Positions 53,912 to 63,117 are shown, numbered from the stretch's first letter. The stretch: 64,000 bases of DNA from an uncultured Erythrobacter sp. (GCF_947492365.1 NZ_CANLMB010000001.1:186001-250000), one strand, 5' to 3'. Notes: generated from the sequence alone by a model not told the origin. Made by a program: numbers and translations.

Positions 53912-55159
53912 TCACTCGCCGCAGCCTCTGCAAAGCAGCCCGCGACCATAGATATCGTCGGGACCGCGTGCGCCCAGATCGCGCGCTTCTGCATCGGTGA
54001 TGCGGCGCCAGTTTCGGCCGCGCTGGAGGGCGGCGGCGATGCGGGCTGCGACCAGAGGTGTTGCGAAACTGGTTCCGCGCCAGCTCTTTACCCGTCCGCG
54101 CGCATCCATCGCATAGACCCGGTCGCCGGGAGCAGCGTAATCGAGGTGGAGCGCGCGGCCTGCCTCGATCAGCGCGCGCTCGCGCCGGTCAACGCCTGTG
54201 ACTGCGACGACGCCTTCGTAAGAGGCGGGGAAGGCCGGCGGGGCTGCTGGCCCGTCATTGCCCACCGCGGCGACGATCACCACTCCGCGCGTGCGGGCTG
54301 CGTTGACGGCGCGTTCGACCAAGGCGTTGCGCGGGCCGACCAGGCTGACCGAGACGACTTTGCTGCCATTTTCGACCAGCCAGCCCAGTGCGCGGGCGAT
54401 GGCCAGCGCGTTGCCGCCCGCGGGATCCTCACCATAGACATCGGCGATGCGAATGCGGGTGACACCCGCGCTGCGAAGCAGGCTCGCCACCGCGCTGCCA
54501 TGGTCGGACGGCTTGGGAGCGCCGCGGGCAAAGCCGCGTTCCGACATGACCCCGATGGCGGGGGCGGGGGCTCCGTCAATCACACCGACTTCTACGGAAA
54601 TAGGCGTCGCGGATTGGACCATCATCGGCAGGCTGGCAGGTGCAGCCAGTGCATTGCCCGATTGGAAGTGCAGATGGTCAGGGGCAATCTCGACACCCGG
54701 TGCAACCTCGCCCGCAAGCGCCTGCGCATCGGCCAAATCCATGCCTTCTGGCACGGCCAGACGGGTGAATGAGAGGTCCAGCCCCTCAATTGACTCGCGA
54801 CCCAAAGATGTGAAGCCGGCGTCTATCAGGGCAAAACGATAGGGTTCGTTGAGGCCGAACGCGATCAGCTCACCGCGCCGCGCCAGATCGCCATCGGCAT
54901 CGCGCTCGATCACGTCGCGGTTGCGACGCAGCAGGCGAGACAGGGTGCGGTCGCGCGCACGCAGAAGGCTGCGCGCCTCGCGCTGGACCTGCTCGTCAAG
55001 CCCGTCGAGCGTGCGGCCCAACGCGTCGGTCGCATCGCCCAGCGCTCCGCCCACCGGAGGAACGCCGACGCCGACGCCGGTTCCGGGCACCTGCAATTGT
55101 GCAGCGAGCGGACTGGCTACGATCAGAGCAGCCAGAATTGTGAGCAGTTTGAAGCGCAT
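53912..55159 (-). CDS. S8 family serine protease (subtilase)
   Basis: About 415 residues from ATG 55159. Signal peptide ends SPLAAQ. A coiled-coil-like prodomain region (GLDEQVQREARSLLRARDRTLSRLLRRNRD) is followed by the subtilisin core: catalytic Asp in VEVGVIDGAP, catalytic His in SDHGSAVASLL (the usual HGTHVA is altered but His is kept), oxyanion Asn in AAVGNDGPAAPPAFPASYEGVVAVTGVD, and catalytic Ser in WRGTSFATPLVAARIA. It ends CRGCGE. It is secreted to the periplasm or outside. It diverges from an ECF sigma factor gene and precedes the Gly-rich protein gene. Confidence 0.9.
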   Translation of the reverse strand: MRFKLLTILAALIVASPLAAQLQVPGTGVGVGVPPVGGALGDATDALGRTLDGLDEQVQREARSLLRARDRTLSRLLRRNRDVIERDADGDLARRGELIAFGLNEPYRFALIDAGFTSLGRESIEGLDLSFTRLAVPEGMDLADAQALAGEVAPGVEIAPDHLHFQSGNALAAPASLPMMVQSATPISVEVGVIDGAPAPAIGVMSERGFARGAPKPSDHGSAVASLLRSAGVTRIRIADVYGEDPAGGNALAIARALGWLVENGSKVVSVSLVGPRNALVERAVNAARTRGVVIVAAVGNDGPAAPPAFPASYEGVVAVTGVDRRERALIEAGRALHLDYAAPGDRVYAMDARGRVKSWRGTSFATPLVAARIAAALQRGRNWRRITDAEARDLGARGPDDIYGRGLLCRGCGE

Positions 55160-55243
55160 GATTGTTTCTATCCGATCTTTTGCATTAAGCATGGATGAAA
55201 CGAAGCGCGCCATCCGTTTCATCCATACGAAAAGGCACAAGAG

Positions 55244-55732
55244 CTGGAAAAGACGTTCGAACAGCAAGTTCTCGACCTGCTGCCGCGCTTACGGCGGTTT
55301 GCGATCGGGCTCGCCGGTTCGGCGGCCGACGGCGACGATTTGTGCCAGATGACAATCGAGCGCGCGCTCACCCGCCGGGATCAATGGCAGGATGGCACAC
55401 GGCTCGACAGCTGGATGTACCGGATTATGCGCAATATTTTCATAGATGAAGGACGAGCGGTCTCGCGCCGCCGCGAAACATTCGTGGACGAGGATGCGGG
55501 CCTGTCGGTCGGCTCTGACGGTGCGCAGGAAGCGCATGTCGAACTGTCGATGGTGGACCGCGCGATGCAGAACCTGCCAGAGGATCAGCGCGAGGCTGTG
55601 CTGCTGGTGATGGTCGAGGGCTATTCCTACAAGGAAGCCGCGCAGATCGCCGACTGCCCCGTCGGCACGCTCAATTCGCGCCTTGTGCGCGGGCGCGATG
55701 CGCTGGCTGCGATGCTGGAGGACACACCATGA
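55244..55732 (+). CDS. ECF-type sigma factor with no canonical start codon before region 2
   Basis: Region 2 motifs LLPRLRRFAIGLAGSAADGDDLCQMTIERAL and RLDSWMYRIMRNIFIDEGR begin at about 55274, and region 4 (NLPEDQREAVLLVMVEGYSYKEAAQIADCPVGTLNSRLVRGRDAL) is complete. In this frame the only ATG, GTG or TTG codons lie at 55340 or later, which would cut region 2. Upstream the frame is open only to a stop at 55196. I placed the start at CTG 55244 (AAAAGG at 55230-55235), with low certainty. A lost base in the AAAA run at 55230-55233 would join it to ATG 55191. The stop overlaps the anti-sigma ATG. Confidence 0.72.
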   Translation: MEKTFEQQVLDLLPRLRRFAIGLAGSAADGDDLCQMTIERALTRRDQWQDGTRLDSWMYRIMRNIFIDEGRAVSRRRETFVDEDAGLSVGSDGAQEAHVELSMVDRAMQNLPEDQREAVLLVMVEGYSYKEAAQIADCPVGTLNSRLVRGRDALAAMLEDTP

Positions 55733-56451
55733 GCATCAGTGAAGAACAGATAGCCGCCTATGCCGATGGCGAGCTTGAAGGTGCGGCATTGGCCGAGGTC
55801 GAAGCCGCGATTGCGGCTGATCCGGCGCTTGCCCGCAAGGTCGCGGCGCACCGCAAGCTCAAAGACACGCTGGGCGCGCATTTCGCGCCGGTGCTGGACC
55901 AGCCGGTGCCGGAGCATCTGTCTGCGCTGTTGCAACCCAAGGAAGACACTGCGCCTGAGGGCGAGGTCGTCAGCTTTGCCGCTGCGCGCCAAAAACGCGG
56001 GCTTGCGCCTGCAGTGCGGCGTTGGGGTGTTTGGGTTGGTCCTGCCATGGCTGCGGCGGTTGTCGCAGCGGTGGTGCTGGTTCCGGGCAATGTGCCCAGT
56101 GATCCGTTTGTGCCCGATGGCACCCCGACCCCGCAGCTCGCCGCTGCGCTCGACAACCAGCTTGTCGCCAGCCAACCAGCGGATTCGCGCACACAGATAT
56201 TGCTCAGCTTTGAGAATGATCGGGGGCGCTATTGCCGCACCTATCGCAGCGGATCGGTGGGCGGGATCGCCTGCCGCAGCGAGCAGGGCTGGTCGATCGA
56301 GCGCGAAATGATGCTGGACGGCGCACAGGCTACCGAATTCCGCCAGGCAGGCAGCGAAGGCGATCTGCTGGCAGCCGCGCAAGACATGGCCGCCGGCGAT
56401 GCGCTGGACGCCGAGGCAGAGGCCGAGGCGCAAGCGAAGGGCTGGCGCTAG
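55729..56451 (+). CDS. anti-sigma factor, membrane anchored
   Basis: A 240-residue protein whose ATG overlaps the sigma stop. The N-terminal ~70 residues form the anti-sigma domain (EEQIAAYADGELEGAALAEVEAAIAADPALARKVAAHRKLKDTLGAHFAP), one membrane helix follows (WVGPAMAAAVVAAVVLVP, about 103-120), then a periplasmic domain with two Cys (RYCRTYRSGSVGGIACRSEQGWSIER) and an acidic Ala/Glu tail. It should hold the sigma factor at the membrane until a periplasmic signal releases it. The Cys pair could sense redox, which is inference. Confidence 0.88.
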   Translation: MSISEEQIAAYADGELEGAALAEVEAAIAADPALARKVAAHRKLKDTLGAHFAPVLDQPVPEHLSALLQPKEDTAPEGEVVSFAAARQKRGLAPAVRRWGVWVGPAMAAAVVAAVVLVPGNVPSDPFVPDGTPTPQLAAALDNQLVASQPADSRTQILLSFENDRGRYCRTYRSGSVGGIACRSEQGWSIEREMMLDGAQATEFRQAGSEGDLLAAAQDMAAGDALDAEAEAEAQAKGWR

Positions 56452-56478
56452 GCTCTCATTACTTCATAATCCGTGATA

Positions 56479-56547
56479 TCCTGCGAAAGCAGGAGTCCAG
56501 CAGCACAGCAACCGCTCCTCCAATGGGTTCCTGCTTCCGCAGGAACG
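56479..56547. repeat. inverted pair of CCTGC-N4-GCAGG palindromes
   Basis: CCTGCGAAAGCAGG (56480-56493) and CCTGCTTCCGCAGG (56530-56543), with flanks in inverted order, resemble a dispersed TCCTGCGAAAGCAGGA-type repeat of related genomes (from memory). The rest of the 335-base gap 56452-56786 holds a low-complexity GC-rich stretch and the terminator at 56716, no gene. Confidence 0.6.
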
Positions 56548-56715
56548 CACCTTGGCGCTGATCAAACAAACCCTACCGACACAAAACTGTCCAAAGGACC
56601 GCAAGGGCGGAGTCGAAACCGAAGGTGCAGACGGCGCGGATGCGCCACCTGAAGGCCGCCCGCAGGGGCCCGCAGCGAAGCGGAGGAGCTGCCCCGAGGA
56701 AACACAAACAAACGA

Positions 56716-56748
56716 GAAAAAGGGACCGGCATTGCTGCCGATCCCTTC
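56716..56748 (-). terminator. intrinsic terminator of the small periplasmic protein gene
   Basis: On the minus strand AAGGGATCGGCA pairs with TGCCGGTCCCTT (one U-G) around GCAA, followed by TTTCTCG. It lies 40 bases beyond the stop at 56787. Confidence 0.75.
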
Positions 56749-56786
56749 CCCCCATTGGCCCTTAACAGGCTCTCTTGATGCGGGTT

Positions 56787-57131
56787 TTATCCGATGGTGA
56801 TGGTGCCGTAGCGATAGCCGCGCTCGGCCATTTCCTCGATGTAATCCTTGCGTTCTTCGCGCAGTTCGTTGGCGTATTCTTCCCAGGCGTCGCGCTGGTC
56901 TTCGAGGTCGCTGGCGCGATTGAGGTCGCTGCGCAGCTCTTTCTGAGCCTCGGTGATGTCGATGCGGTAATCGAACCAGAAGCGGTTCTCGATCCCAGCG
57001 ATGGGTGCGTTGATGATCCGCTGTTCTTCGGTGCGCGCGACCTGCTCTTCATAGAGCATCGGGGCGGCGGCCTGGGTCGAAGCGGCGATGAGGCCGGCGG
57101 CGATCACGATGGCGGTGCGGGTGAGTTTCAT
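56787..57131 (-). CDS. small periplasmic protein, hypothetical
   Basis: A 114-residue protein with a signal peptide (IVIAAGLIAASTQA) and a charged helical body (AQKELRSDLNRASDLEDQRDAWEEYANELREERKDYIEEMAERG) that may form a coiled coil. It ends RYGTITIG. No family is recognised. It lies beyond the anti-sigma gene, convergent with it, with its own terminator, so it could belong to the same stress unit, which is inference. It is divergent from asparaginase. Confidence 0.7.
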   Translation of the reverse strand: MKLTRTAIVIAAGLIAASTQAAAPMLYEEQVARTEEQRIINAPIAGIENRFWFDYRIDITEAQKELRSDLNRASDLEDQRDAWEEYANELREERKDYIEEMAERGYRYGTITIG

Positions 57132-57268
57132 AGTCTGTCTCCAAATCTGTTTAGATCCCGGCGGTGAACCGTCCGGTCAGAGGGAGAACGGACCCGCGCC
57201 GCGCTTTAATCCATGAGGGGCGCAAAAAATTTTGGGTTTGCCGGGCGAGGGGGCTAAAGGCGCTCCCT

Positions 57269-58264
57269 ATGAGCAACGCCAAAACACTTCCGCGACTTCT
57301 GGTTCTGGGCACCGGCGGCACGATTGCCGGGATCGCCGGCGATGCCCTGCGCCATGAATATCGTCCCGGCCAGATCGGGATCGACGAATGGCTCGAGGAT
57401 GCGGCGCATCTGGGTATGCAAGCGGAGCTGACGGGCAAGCAGATCGCCAATCTCGGCTCGGAAGACATCGGCCCGGATGTGTGGCGCGCGCTTCATTCCG
57501 CGATCTCCGACGCGATGGCGGATGATGCGGTGGACGGCGTCGTCATCACCCACGGCACCGATACGGCGGAGGAAACCGCGTTCCTGCTCGACCTGACCCT
57601 GCCTGCGACCAAGCCGGTGGTGATGGTTGGCGCGATGCGGCCCGCCGATGCGGTGGGATCAGACGGAATGCGCAATTTCGTGAATGCCGTGCGCGTCGCA
57701 GGCGATCCGGAAGCCAGCGGGCGCGGAGTGCTGGTGGTGATGGGCGACCGGGTGCTGGCGGCGAGAGATGCGCGCAAGGTTCGCACGCGCGGGACCGACG
57801 ATGCCTTTCGCGGCTTTCCGCGCGGCAGTGTCGCGGTGGTCACTCCCGCCGCGCTCGACTGGTTCGGCAAGCCGTGGCGCGACAACACCAGCGCGCGCTA
57901 CGCTTTCCCGGCAGAATTTCCCCGCGTGCCCGTTCTCTATGCAACTGGCGGTCTGGAGACTTGGACGGCTGAGCGGCTGCTGGGCGATGACATTCGCGGG
58001 CTGGTGGTTGCCGGAGTGGGCGAGGGCAACCTGCCCGATCCGGTGCGCCAATTGCTGGTCGAGCGCGCGCAGGCAGGCCTAGCGGTCGTGCGCGCCAGCC
58101 GCGTTGACGAAGGGCTGGTCGACCGCGAGCCGGAGGACGACGCCAACCGCTTCATCGCCGCCCGCGCGCTTAACCCGCAAAAGGCGCGGATCCTTCTGAT
58201 GGTGCTGCTCGCCAACGGAAAAGGCGCCCCGGATGCAATCCAGAGCGCCTTTGATAGTCCTTAG
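57269..58264 (+). CDS. L-asparaginase
   Basis: A 331-residue asparaginase, hydrolysing asparagine to aspartate and ammonia. ATG 57269 with AAAGG upstream; the frame upstream to 57164 is not needed. LLVLGTGGTIAGIAGDAL (about 11-28) has the nucleophilic Thr. VVITHGTDTAEETAFLLDL (about 89-107) has the second catalytic Thr/Asp pair, then MRPADAVGSDGMRNFVNAV. The C-terminal SAFDSP ends the protein. There is no signal peptide, so the enzyme is cytoplasmic (type I-like). Confidence 0.93.
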   Translation: MSNAKTLPRLLVLGTGGTIAGIAGDALRHEYRPGQIGIDEWLEDAAHLGMQAELTGKQIANLGSEDIGPDVWRALHSAISDAMADDAVDGVVITHGTDTAEETAFLLDLTLPATKPVVMVGAMRPADAVGSDGMRNFVNAVRVAGDPEASGRGVLVVMGDRVLAARDARKVRTRGTDDAFRGFPRGSVAVVTPAALDWFGKPWRDNTSARYAFPAEFPRVPVLYATGGLETWTAERLLGDDIRGLVVAGVGEGNLPDPVRQLLVERAQAGLAVVRASRVDEGLVDREPEDDANRFIAARALNPQKARILLMVLLANGKGAPDAIQSAFDSP

Positions 58265-58279
58265 CTCTACGCTCCAGCT

Positions 58280-58588
58280 CTATTCGAACGTCGCCGTCTC
58301 GTCGCTGTCCAGCGCCGTCTGCTGCATCCGCGCGCCTTTGCGTACTTCAAGGAAACCGATCAGCAGCGCGCCGGGAATATAGAGCACGAAGCCTAGCCAC
58401 AAATCGCTTAGAGCCAGATACGTCAGGGCGCCGAGCATATAGGCCAGCAGCGTGGAAAGTATCTTACCCTTCACAGGATCGTCCATGAAACGGCTGGTGA
58501 TGGCCCAGTCGATCAGACCTTGAAACATCCAGATATTTACAAGGCCGAACAGGCATCCCAATGCGAACAGCGGTAGAGTAATTTCCAC
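58280..58588 (-). CDS. small membrane protein, hypothetical
   Basis: A 102-residue protein with three hydrophobic stretches (LPLFALGCLFGLVNIWMFQG, ILSTLLAYMLGALTYLALS, LWLGFVLYIPGALLIGFL) and a charged, acidic tail. I do not recognise the family. It is 15 bases beyond the convergent asparaginase stop. It is the last gene of a minus-strand run from fmt downwards. Confidence 0.7.
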   Translation of the reverse strand: MEITLPLFALGCLFGLVNIWMFQGLIDWAITSRFMDDPVKGKILSTLLAYMLGALTYLALSDLWLGFVLYIPGALLIGFLEVRKGARMQQTALDSDETATFE

Positions 58589-58639
58589 GCCAATACCCCT
58601 CTTAATTCAACATGTTGCTTCTGATCTGGCAAGTCCCTC

Positions 58640-59755
58640 TCACCCCCAAGGCGTAACCAGATACTTCTCGCCGGTTTTCATCTGGCGATAATCGGTGATC
58701 GCGTCTTTGGTCAGCATCTCTTCCAGATTGACCTTGGCCTTGTAATGCGAGGCGAAGGTGGTGGTGAGGTTTTGCTGCACGCGGGTGCGCATTTTCACCA
58801 CGGTTTCCATGCCAACCTTTTGCAGGAACGGGGTCAGCAGGAAGCCCGAAACGGTCCATTGCAGGCCGTAGGACGGTGTAAGGATGGTCGGGTTCTGGAG
58901 GTCCAGACGGCCATACATGTACATCTTCTTGTCCTGCGAAGAGCCGTAGCGCGAAAACTCGCCCATCTTGCTCGACGCGACCTGTTCCATCGCTTTCAAG
59001 ACGCCGTCGGTCGCCTGACCGCCGCCAATGGGGTCAAAGCCGAGATAGGCGCCCGTCTCTTCAATCGCTTTGCGGAGCTGCGCCATGTAATCATCGTCCG
59101 ACGAGTTCACGACATGAGTCGCACCCTGCGATTTGAGCAGGTCGACATGCTCCTGACGGCGCACGATATTGACCAGGCCCATTCCGTCTTCGAGGCAGAT
59201 CTTGTTGAGCATCTGGCCAAGGTTTGACGCTGCGGCGAGGTGGATGATCGCGCTGTGGCCTTCCATGCGCGCGGTCTCGACAAAGCCCAGAGCGGTCATC
59301 GGGTTCACAAAGCTCGACGCGCCGGTTTCGGCGTCGTGTTCGCCCAGCGGCAGGCACATCATCGCATCGGCAATCGCATATTGGCTGAACGCATTGCCCG
59401 GAACGCAGGCGACTCGCTGACCCATCAGAGCCTTGGCCATGTCGCTGTCGCCGGTTGCGACAACGGTGCCCGCGCCTTCGTTACCCGCTGGCAGACGCTG
59501 GCCGTGGCGGCCCTTTTGCCCTGACAGGAACGGTTCGGGCATATTGGCGACAACCTTGCCAGCCGAATATTCGGCGGTTTCAAAATCCGCCGCGCTGGTC
59601 AGGATCGCAAGGTCCGACGGATTGATCGGCGCGGCTTCCATCTTGACCAGTACCTGATTGCCGGTGGGCGCGGGAAAGCTCTCCTCGCTGATCTCGAGCG
59701 TCAGTTTGCCGTCTGCTGAAAGCGTGGTGAAAAGCTGTTTTCCGGTCGTGGTCAT
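58640..59755 (-). CDS. zinc-binding-dehydrogenase/quinone oxidoreductase family protein (MDR)
   Basis: A 371-residue medium-chain dehydrogenase/reductase. N-terminal GroES-like half (PTGNQVLVKMEAAPINPSDLAIL, LPAGNEGAGTVVATG, GQRVACVPGNAFSQYAI). The Rossmann half has the nucleotide site in AIIHLAAASNLGQMLNKICLEDGMGLVNIVRRQEHVDLLKSQGA. The cysteines of structural zinc are absent, so it looks like a zinc-free quinone-reductase or enoyl-reductase type; the substrate is unknown. Its ATG overlaps the stop of the membrane protein upstream by four bases. Confidence 0.9.
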   Translation of the reverse strand: MTTTGKQLFTTLSADGKLTLEISEESFPAPTGNQVLVKMEAAPINPSDLAILTSAADFETAEYSAGKVVANMPEPFLSGQKGRHGQRLPAGNEGAGTVVATGDSDMAKALMGQRVACVPGNAFSQYAIADAMMCLPLGEHDAETGASSFVNPMTALGFVETARMEGHSAIIHLAAASNLGQMLNKICLEDGMGLVNIVRRQEHVDLLKSQGATHVVNSSDDDYMAQLRKAIEETGAYLGFDPIGGGQATDGVLKAMEQVASSKMGEFSRYGSSQDKKMYMYGRLDLQNPTILTPSYGLQWTVSGFLLTPFLQKVGMETVVKMRTRVQQNLTTTFASHYKAKVNLEEMLTKDAITDYRQMKTGEKYLVTPWG

Positions 59756-60153
59756 TCGGTATTCTCCTGAGTGGAATCGGGTTCGGACTGGGTTCGCGGG
59801 ATCAGTTCAACGCCAGCGACCATAAGCGCCCAGATCGCGAGCGTGGGCTGTAATTTGGGGACTCTGGTAAGGCTGAAAAGGTCTTCAGCGATAAAGGGCA
59901 GGGCAATGATCGTGGCGGCGGTGAGGACGGCGTAGAACAACTTATACTCGCTCGACCCCAGATAGAGGATCAGAACGACAATCGAAGCGCTCATCACCAG
60001 CATCAGCACGAAATCGAAGACCGGCAAGCCCTCCGCGCCGACCAGAACAAAGCCCAGCACCGCGCCAAAGACGATATTGATGCCTTCGATATTCGCGCGA
60101 TATTCGCGCTGCGTCATTCTGGTGCTCTTGGGTATCTTGTACCAGTTGGACAT
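59752..60153 (-). CDS. multi-helix membrane protein, hypothetical
   Basis: A 133-residue protein. The N-terminus is basic and soluble (WYKIPKSTRMTQREYRANIEG), followed by four hydrophobic segments (INIVFGAVLGFVLVGAEG, FDFVLMLVMSASIVVLILYL, LFYAVLTAATIIALPFIA, TLAIWALMVAGVELI) and a charged tail. I do not recognise it. It starts four bases after truA stops and overlaps the MDR gene, so it is in the same transcription unit as fmt and truA. Confidence 0.72.
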   Translation of the reverse strand: MSNWYKIPKSTRMTQREYRANIEGINIVFGAVLGFVLVGAEGLPVFDFVLMLVMSASIVVLILYLGSSEYKLFYAVLTAATIIALPFIAEDLFSLTRVPKLQPTLAIWALMVAGVELIPRTQSEPDSTQENTE

Positions 60154-60156
60154 CGG

Positions 60157-60939
60157 CTAGCCTTCGTCTTGCGGACAGATCGCGTCTTCGGGATAGATTG
60201 CTTCGACGAAGTATAGACCTTGGGGCGGCGCGTTAAGTCCTAATTTGCTACGGTCTTTGGCTTCGAGGGCTTCGCGCACCTGTTCGATGGGCCAAGTGCC
60301 CTGTCCGACCAGCTTCAGACAGCCCACCATTGAGCGCACCTGATGGTGGAGGAATGAACGCGCGGCGGCGTGGATATGGACCTCTTCGCCCCACGGGGTT
60401 TGGGCCTTCTCGACATCAAGCCGGTCGAGCGATTTTACCGGATCCTTCGCCTGACAATGGGCAGATCGGAAGGTGGTGAAATCGTGCTTGCCCACCAGCG
60501 CCTGCGCAGCCTCATGCATCGCCTCAACGTCGAGATCATGTGCAACCTGCCACGCGCGGCCCTTGGTCAGGGTCAGTGGCGCGCGGCGATTGGCGATGCG
60601 GTAGAGATAGCGCCGCCCGGTGCAGGTAAAGCGCGCATGCCAGTCCTCGCTCACCTTTTCGCAGGCGAGAATGGCAATCGGGTCAGGGCGAAGATGCGCA
60701 TTGATCGCGCCCATCAGGCGGAAAGGCTCAATGTCCTTTTCCAGATCGACATGGCTGCGCATGGCGAGCGCATGGACCCCCGCATCGGTCCGCCCCGCGC
60801 TGTGCAGCACCGCCTTTTCGCCGGTAATCGAGTTAAGCGCGTCTTCGATCGATTGCTGCACGCTCGGCCCGTGCTTCTGGCGCTGGAGGCCGAAAAAGGG
60901 CGTGCCGTCAAATTCAATGGTCAGCGCGAAACGGGTCAT
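60157..60939 (-). CDS. truA: tRNA pseudouridine synthase A
   Basis: Isomerises uridines 38-40 in the tRNA anticodon stem. About 260 residues from ATG 60939. Visible: [32 protein letters not shown] (about 4-35), the catalytic Asp in [15 protein letters not shown] (about 46-60), [28 protein letters not shown], and the C-terminal [20 protein letters not shown]. The length is normal. The ATG overlaps the fmt stop (ATGA). Confidence 0.96.
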   Translation of the reverse strand: MTRFALTIEFDGTPFFGLQRQKHGPSVQQSIEDALNSITGEKAVLHSAGRTDAGVHALAMRSHVDLEKDIEPFRLMGAINAHLRPDPIAILACEKVSEDWHARFTCTGRRYLYRIANRRAPLTLTKGRAWQVAHDLDVEAMHEAAQALVGKHDFTTFRSAHCQAKDPVKSLDRLDVEKAQTPWGEEVHIHAAARSFLHHQVRSMVGCLKLVGQGTWPIEQVREALEAKDRSKLGLNAPPQGLYFVEAIYPEDAICPQDEG

Positions 60940-61841
60940 GCGAGGCGCGTGCCCACTTCGACCGCCCGCCCGCGCAGGAAATCCTCGCGGTCCATCGCCG
61001 GTTTGCCCGCGCGCTGGAGCCTCAGGGGGCGGAGCGCGCCGGTCCCGCAAGCGATAGTGAAGTCGGCATCCAGCACTTCGCCCGGCGAACCTGCGCCTGC
61101 AACTTCTTCGGCGAGCAGCAGTTTCACCCTCTCCTCGCCCAATTCAAACCACGCCCCCGGAAACGGCGCGAGGCCAGCCACATGCCGCACAATCTCGCCA
61201 GCGGGTCGCGACCAGCCGATCCGCGCTTCTGCCTTGTCGATCTTGGGAGCGTAGGTCGCGGCTTCATCGTCCTGCGGCTGAGGCGCGTATCCGCCAAGGC
61301 CCGCCAGCACCTCCACCATCGCGCCTGCGCCCAGCTCGGCCAGTTCAGCGGTCAACTCGCCCGTGGTTTTGGCCGCAATCGGCGTGCGCACGATATGGAG
61401 CATCGGTCCTGTATCGAGGCCCGCCTCCATCTGCATGATCGTCACGCCGGTCTCTTGATCGCCCGCCATCACAGCGCGGTGGATCGGCGCAGCCCCCCTC
61501 CAGCGCGGCAGGACCGAGGCGTGAATGTTGAGGCATCCGTGAGTGGGCGCGTCGAGCACAGGCTGCGGCAGGATCAATCCGTAAGCCGCCACCACCGCAA
61601 CATCGGCCCCGAGCGCCGCAAACTCCACCTGCGCCTCTTCACCGCGCAAGCTCTTGGGCGTGCGAACCGCGATCCCCAACTCCTCGGCCTTCGCGTGAAC
61701 CGGCGAGGGGCGCAGCTTCTTGCCCCGTCCCGAACGGCTCGGCGGCTGCGAGTAAACGCAGGCAATCTCGTGCCCAGCCGCATGGAGTGCGACCAGTGCT
61801 GGCACCGCAAAATCGGGCGTTCCCATGAAAATGATGCGCAT
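60936..61841 (-). CDS. fmt: methionyl-tRNA formyltransferase
   Basis: Formylates initiator Met-tRNA, opening bacterial translation. 301 residues: [25 protein letters not shown] (start), the folate and active site [35 protein letters not shown] (about 107-141, with the conserved N, H and later Asp), then a C-terminal tRNA-binding domain (about 205-301). The family pattern is complete. fmt is divergent from recR and near def, the enzyme that later removes the formyl group. Confidence 0.97.
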   Translation of the reverse strand: MRIIFMGTPDFAVPALVALHAAGHEIACVYSQPPSRSGRGKKLRPSPVHAKAEELGIAVRTPKSLRGEEAQVEFAALGADVAVVAAYGLILPQPVLDAPTHGCLNIHASVLPRWRGAAPIHRAVMAGDQETGVTIMQMEAGLDTGPMLHIVRTPIAAKTTGELTAELAELGAGAMVEVLAGLGGYAPQPQDDEAATYAPKIDKAEARIGWSRPAGEIVRHVAGLAPFPGAWFELGEERVKLLLAEEVAGAGSPGEVLDADFTIACGTGALRPLRLQRAGKPAMDREDFLRGRAVEVGTRLA

Positions 61842-61894
61842 GACGGGTCCGGTGGGCCTTTCTCGAATGGGTTCCAGCCCCTATCTCTCCCCCC

Positions 61895-62491
61895 ATGGCA
61901 TCGCAAGAGATCGAAGCTTTATCCTCTGCTCTGGCCCGTTTGCCCGGCCTCGGCCCGCGATCCGCGCGACGGGCGGTGCTGTGGCTGGTCAAGAACCGCG
62001 AAGGCGCTTTGCCAGCCTTGCTCGAAACGCTCGCTGCCGTGTCCGAGACGCTGGTCGAATGCGAAACCTGCGGCAATGTCGACACGGTCGACCCCTGCGG
62101 TATTTGCGCCGATCACCGCCGCGATGCGCGCGCGCTCTGTGTGGTGGAGGATGTCGCCGATGTCTGGGCGCTCGACCGCGCGCGGTTGTTTCAGGGCCGC
62201 TACCATGTGCTGGGCGGAAAGCTTTCCGCGCTCGACGGGGTGGGGCCGGAAGACCTCAACATCGCCTCGCTGCTCACCCGCGTTGCTGATGGAGCCGTCG
62301 ACGAAGTCGTGCTCGCCATGAACGCCACGCTGGAGGGGCAGACCACTGCGCATTACCTCGCCGAGCGGCTGGAGGAGCACAAGGTCCGCATCACCCAGCT
62401 CGCCCACGGCCTGCCGGTCGGGGGCGAGCTCGACTACCTCGACGAAGGCACGCTCGCACAGGCATTGAGGGCACGGCGTCCGGTGGAGTAA
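61895..62491 (+). CDS. recR: recombination mediator RecR
   Basis: Acts with RecO and RecF in daughter-strand gap repair. 198 residues: a helix-hairpin-helix N-terminus ([20 protein letters not shown]), a C4 zinc finger ([16 protein letters not shown], about 57-72), the Toprim domain ([13 protein letters not shown] onward) and the C-terminal [25 protein letters not shown]. The length is standard. ATG 61895 lies 53 bases from the divergent fmt start. def begins 44 bases after its stop. Confidence 0.97.
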   Translation: MASQEIEALSSALARLPGLGPRSARRAVLWLVKNREGALPALLETLAAVSETLVECETCGNVDTVDPCGICADHRRDARALCVVEDVADVWALDRARLFQGRYHVLGGKLSALDGVGPEDLNIASLLTRVADGAVDEVVLAMNATLEGQTTAHYLAERLEEHKVRITQLAHGLPVGGELDYLDEGTLAQALRARRPVE

Positions 62492-62535
62492 ACGCGCCGT
62501 TGAATAATCCCGCCAGCGCGATTATCTGCTCCCCC

Positions 62536-63108
62536 ATGGCTATCCTTGAAATCCTCGAAGTGCCGGACCCCCGGCTCAAGACCGTCTCCGTCCCCGTCGA
62601 GCCGCAAGAGTTCAATGACGAGCTCAAACAGCTCGCTGAGGACATGTTAGAGACGATGTATGACGCGCCCGGCATCGGTCTGGCGGCAATTCAGGTCGGC
62701 ATTCCCAAGCGTCTGCTGGTGATCGACTTGCAGCCCGACGACCCCGACGCCGAGCCGGTCGAGTGTGATCATGACGGCCACAAACACACGCATCCCGCGA
62801 CCAAGAAAGAGCCGCGCGTCTTCGTCAATCCGGTGATCCTCGATCCGGCAGAGGATCTGTCGACCTTCAACGAAGGCTGCCTCTCGGTCCCCGAAATCTA
62901 CGCCGATGTGGACCGCCCCGCGACCTGCACGGTCCAGTATCAGGACCTCGACGGCAACCACCACGAAGAGGCCCTCGAAGGCCTGCTCGCAACCTGCCTG
63001 CAGCACGAGATGGACCATTTGGAAGGCATCCTCTTCATCGACCACCTTTCGCGCTTGAAGCGGCAGATGGCGCTGAAGAAGCTGAAGAAGTTGAGGGCGG
63101 CGGCGTAG
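62536..63108 (+). CDS. def: peptide deformylase
   Basis: Removes the formyl group from nascent proteins using a ferrous or zinc ion. About 190 residues from ATG 62536 (a TTG at 62500 is less likely). All three motifs are present: GIGLAAIQVG (motif I, about 47-56), EGCLSVP (motif II) and HEMDHLEG (motif III), whose Cys and two His bind metal. An insert of about 20 residues (a His/Asp-rich stretch around DHDGHKHTHP) lies between motifs I and II. recR is upstream and a mosaic repeat follows the stop. Confidence 0.96.
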   Translation: MAILEILEVPDPRLKTVSVPVEPQEFNDELKQLAEDMLETMYDAPGIGLAAIQVGIPKRLLVIDLQPDDPDAEPVECDHDGHKHTHPATKKEPRVFVNPVILDPAEDLSTFNEGCLSVPEIYADVDRPATCTVQYQDLDGNHHEEALEGLLATCLQHEMDHLEGILFIDHLSRLKRQMALKKLKKLRAAA

Positions 63109-63117
63109 TTTGTTTTG

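Noticed and set aside
53912..55159. Subtilase considered a dead protease
   Set aside because: The HGTHVA motif is altered to HGSAVA, but the catalytic Asp, His, oxyanion Asn and Ser are all present in order.
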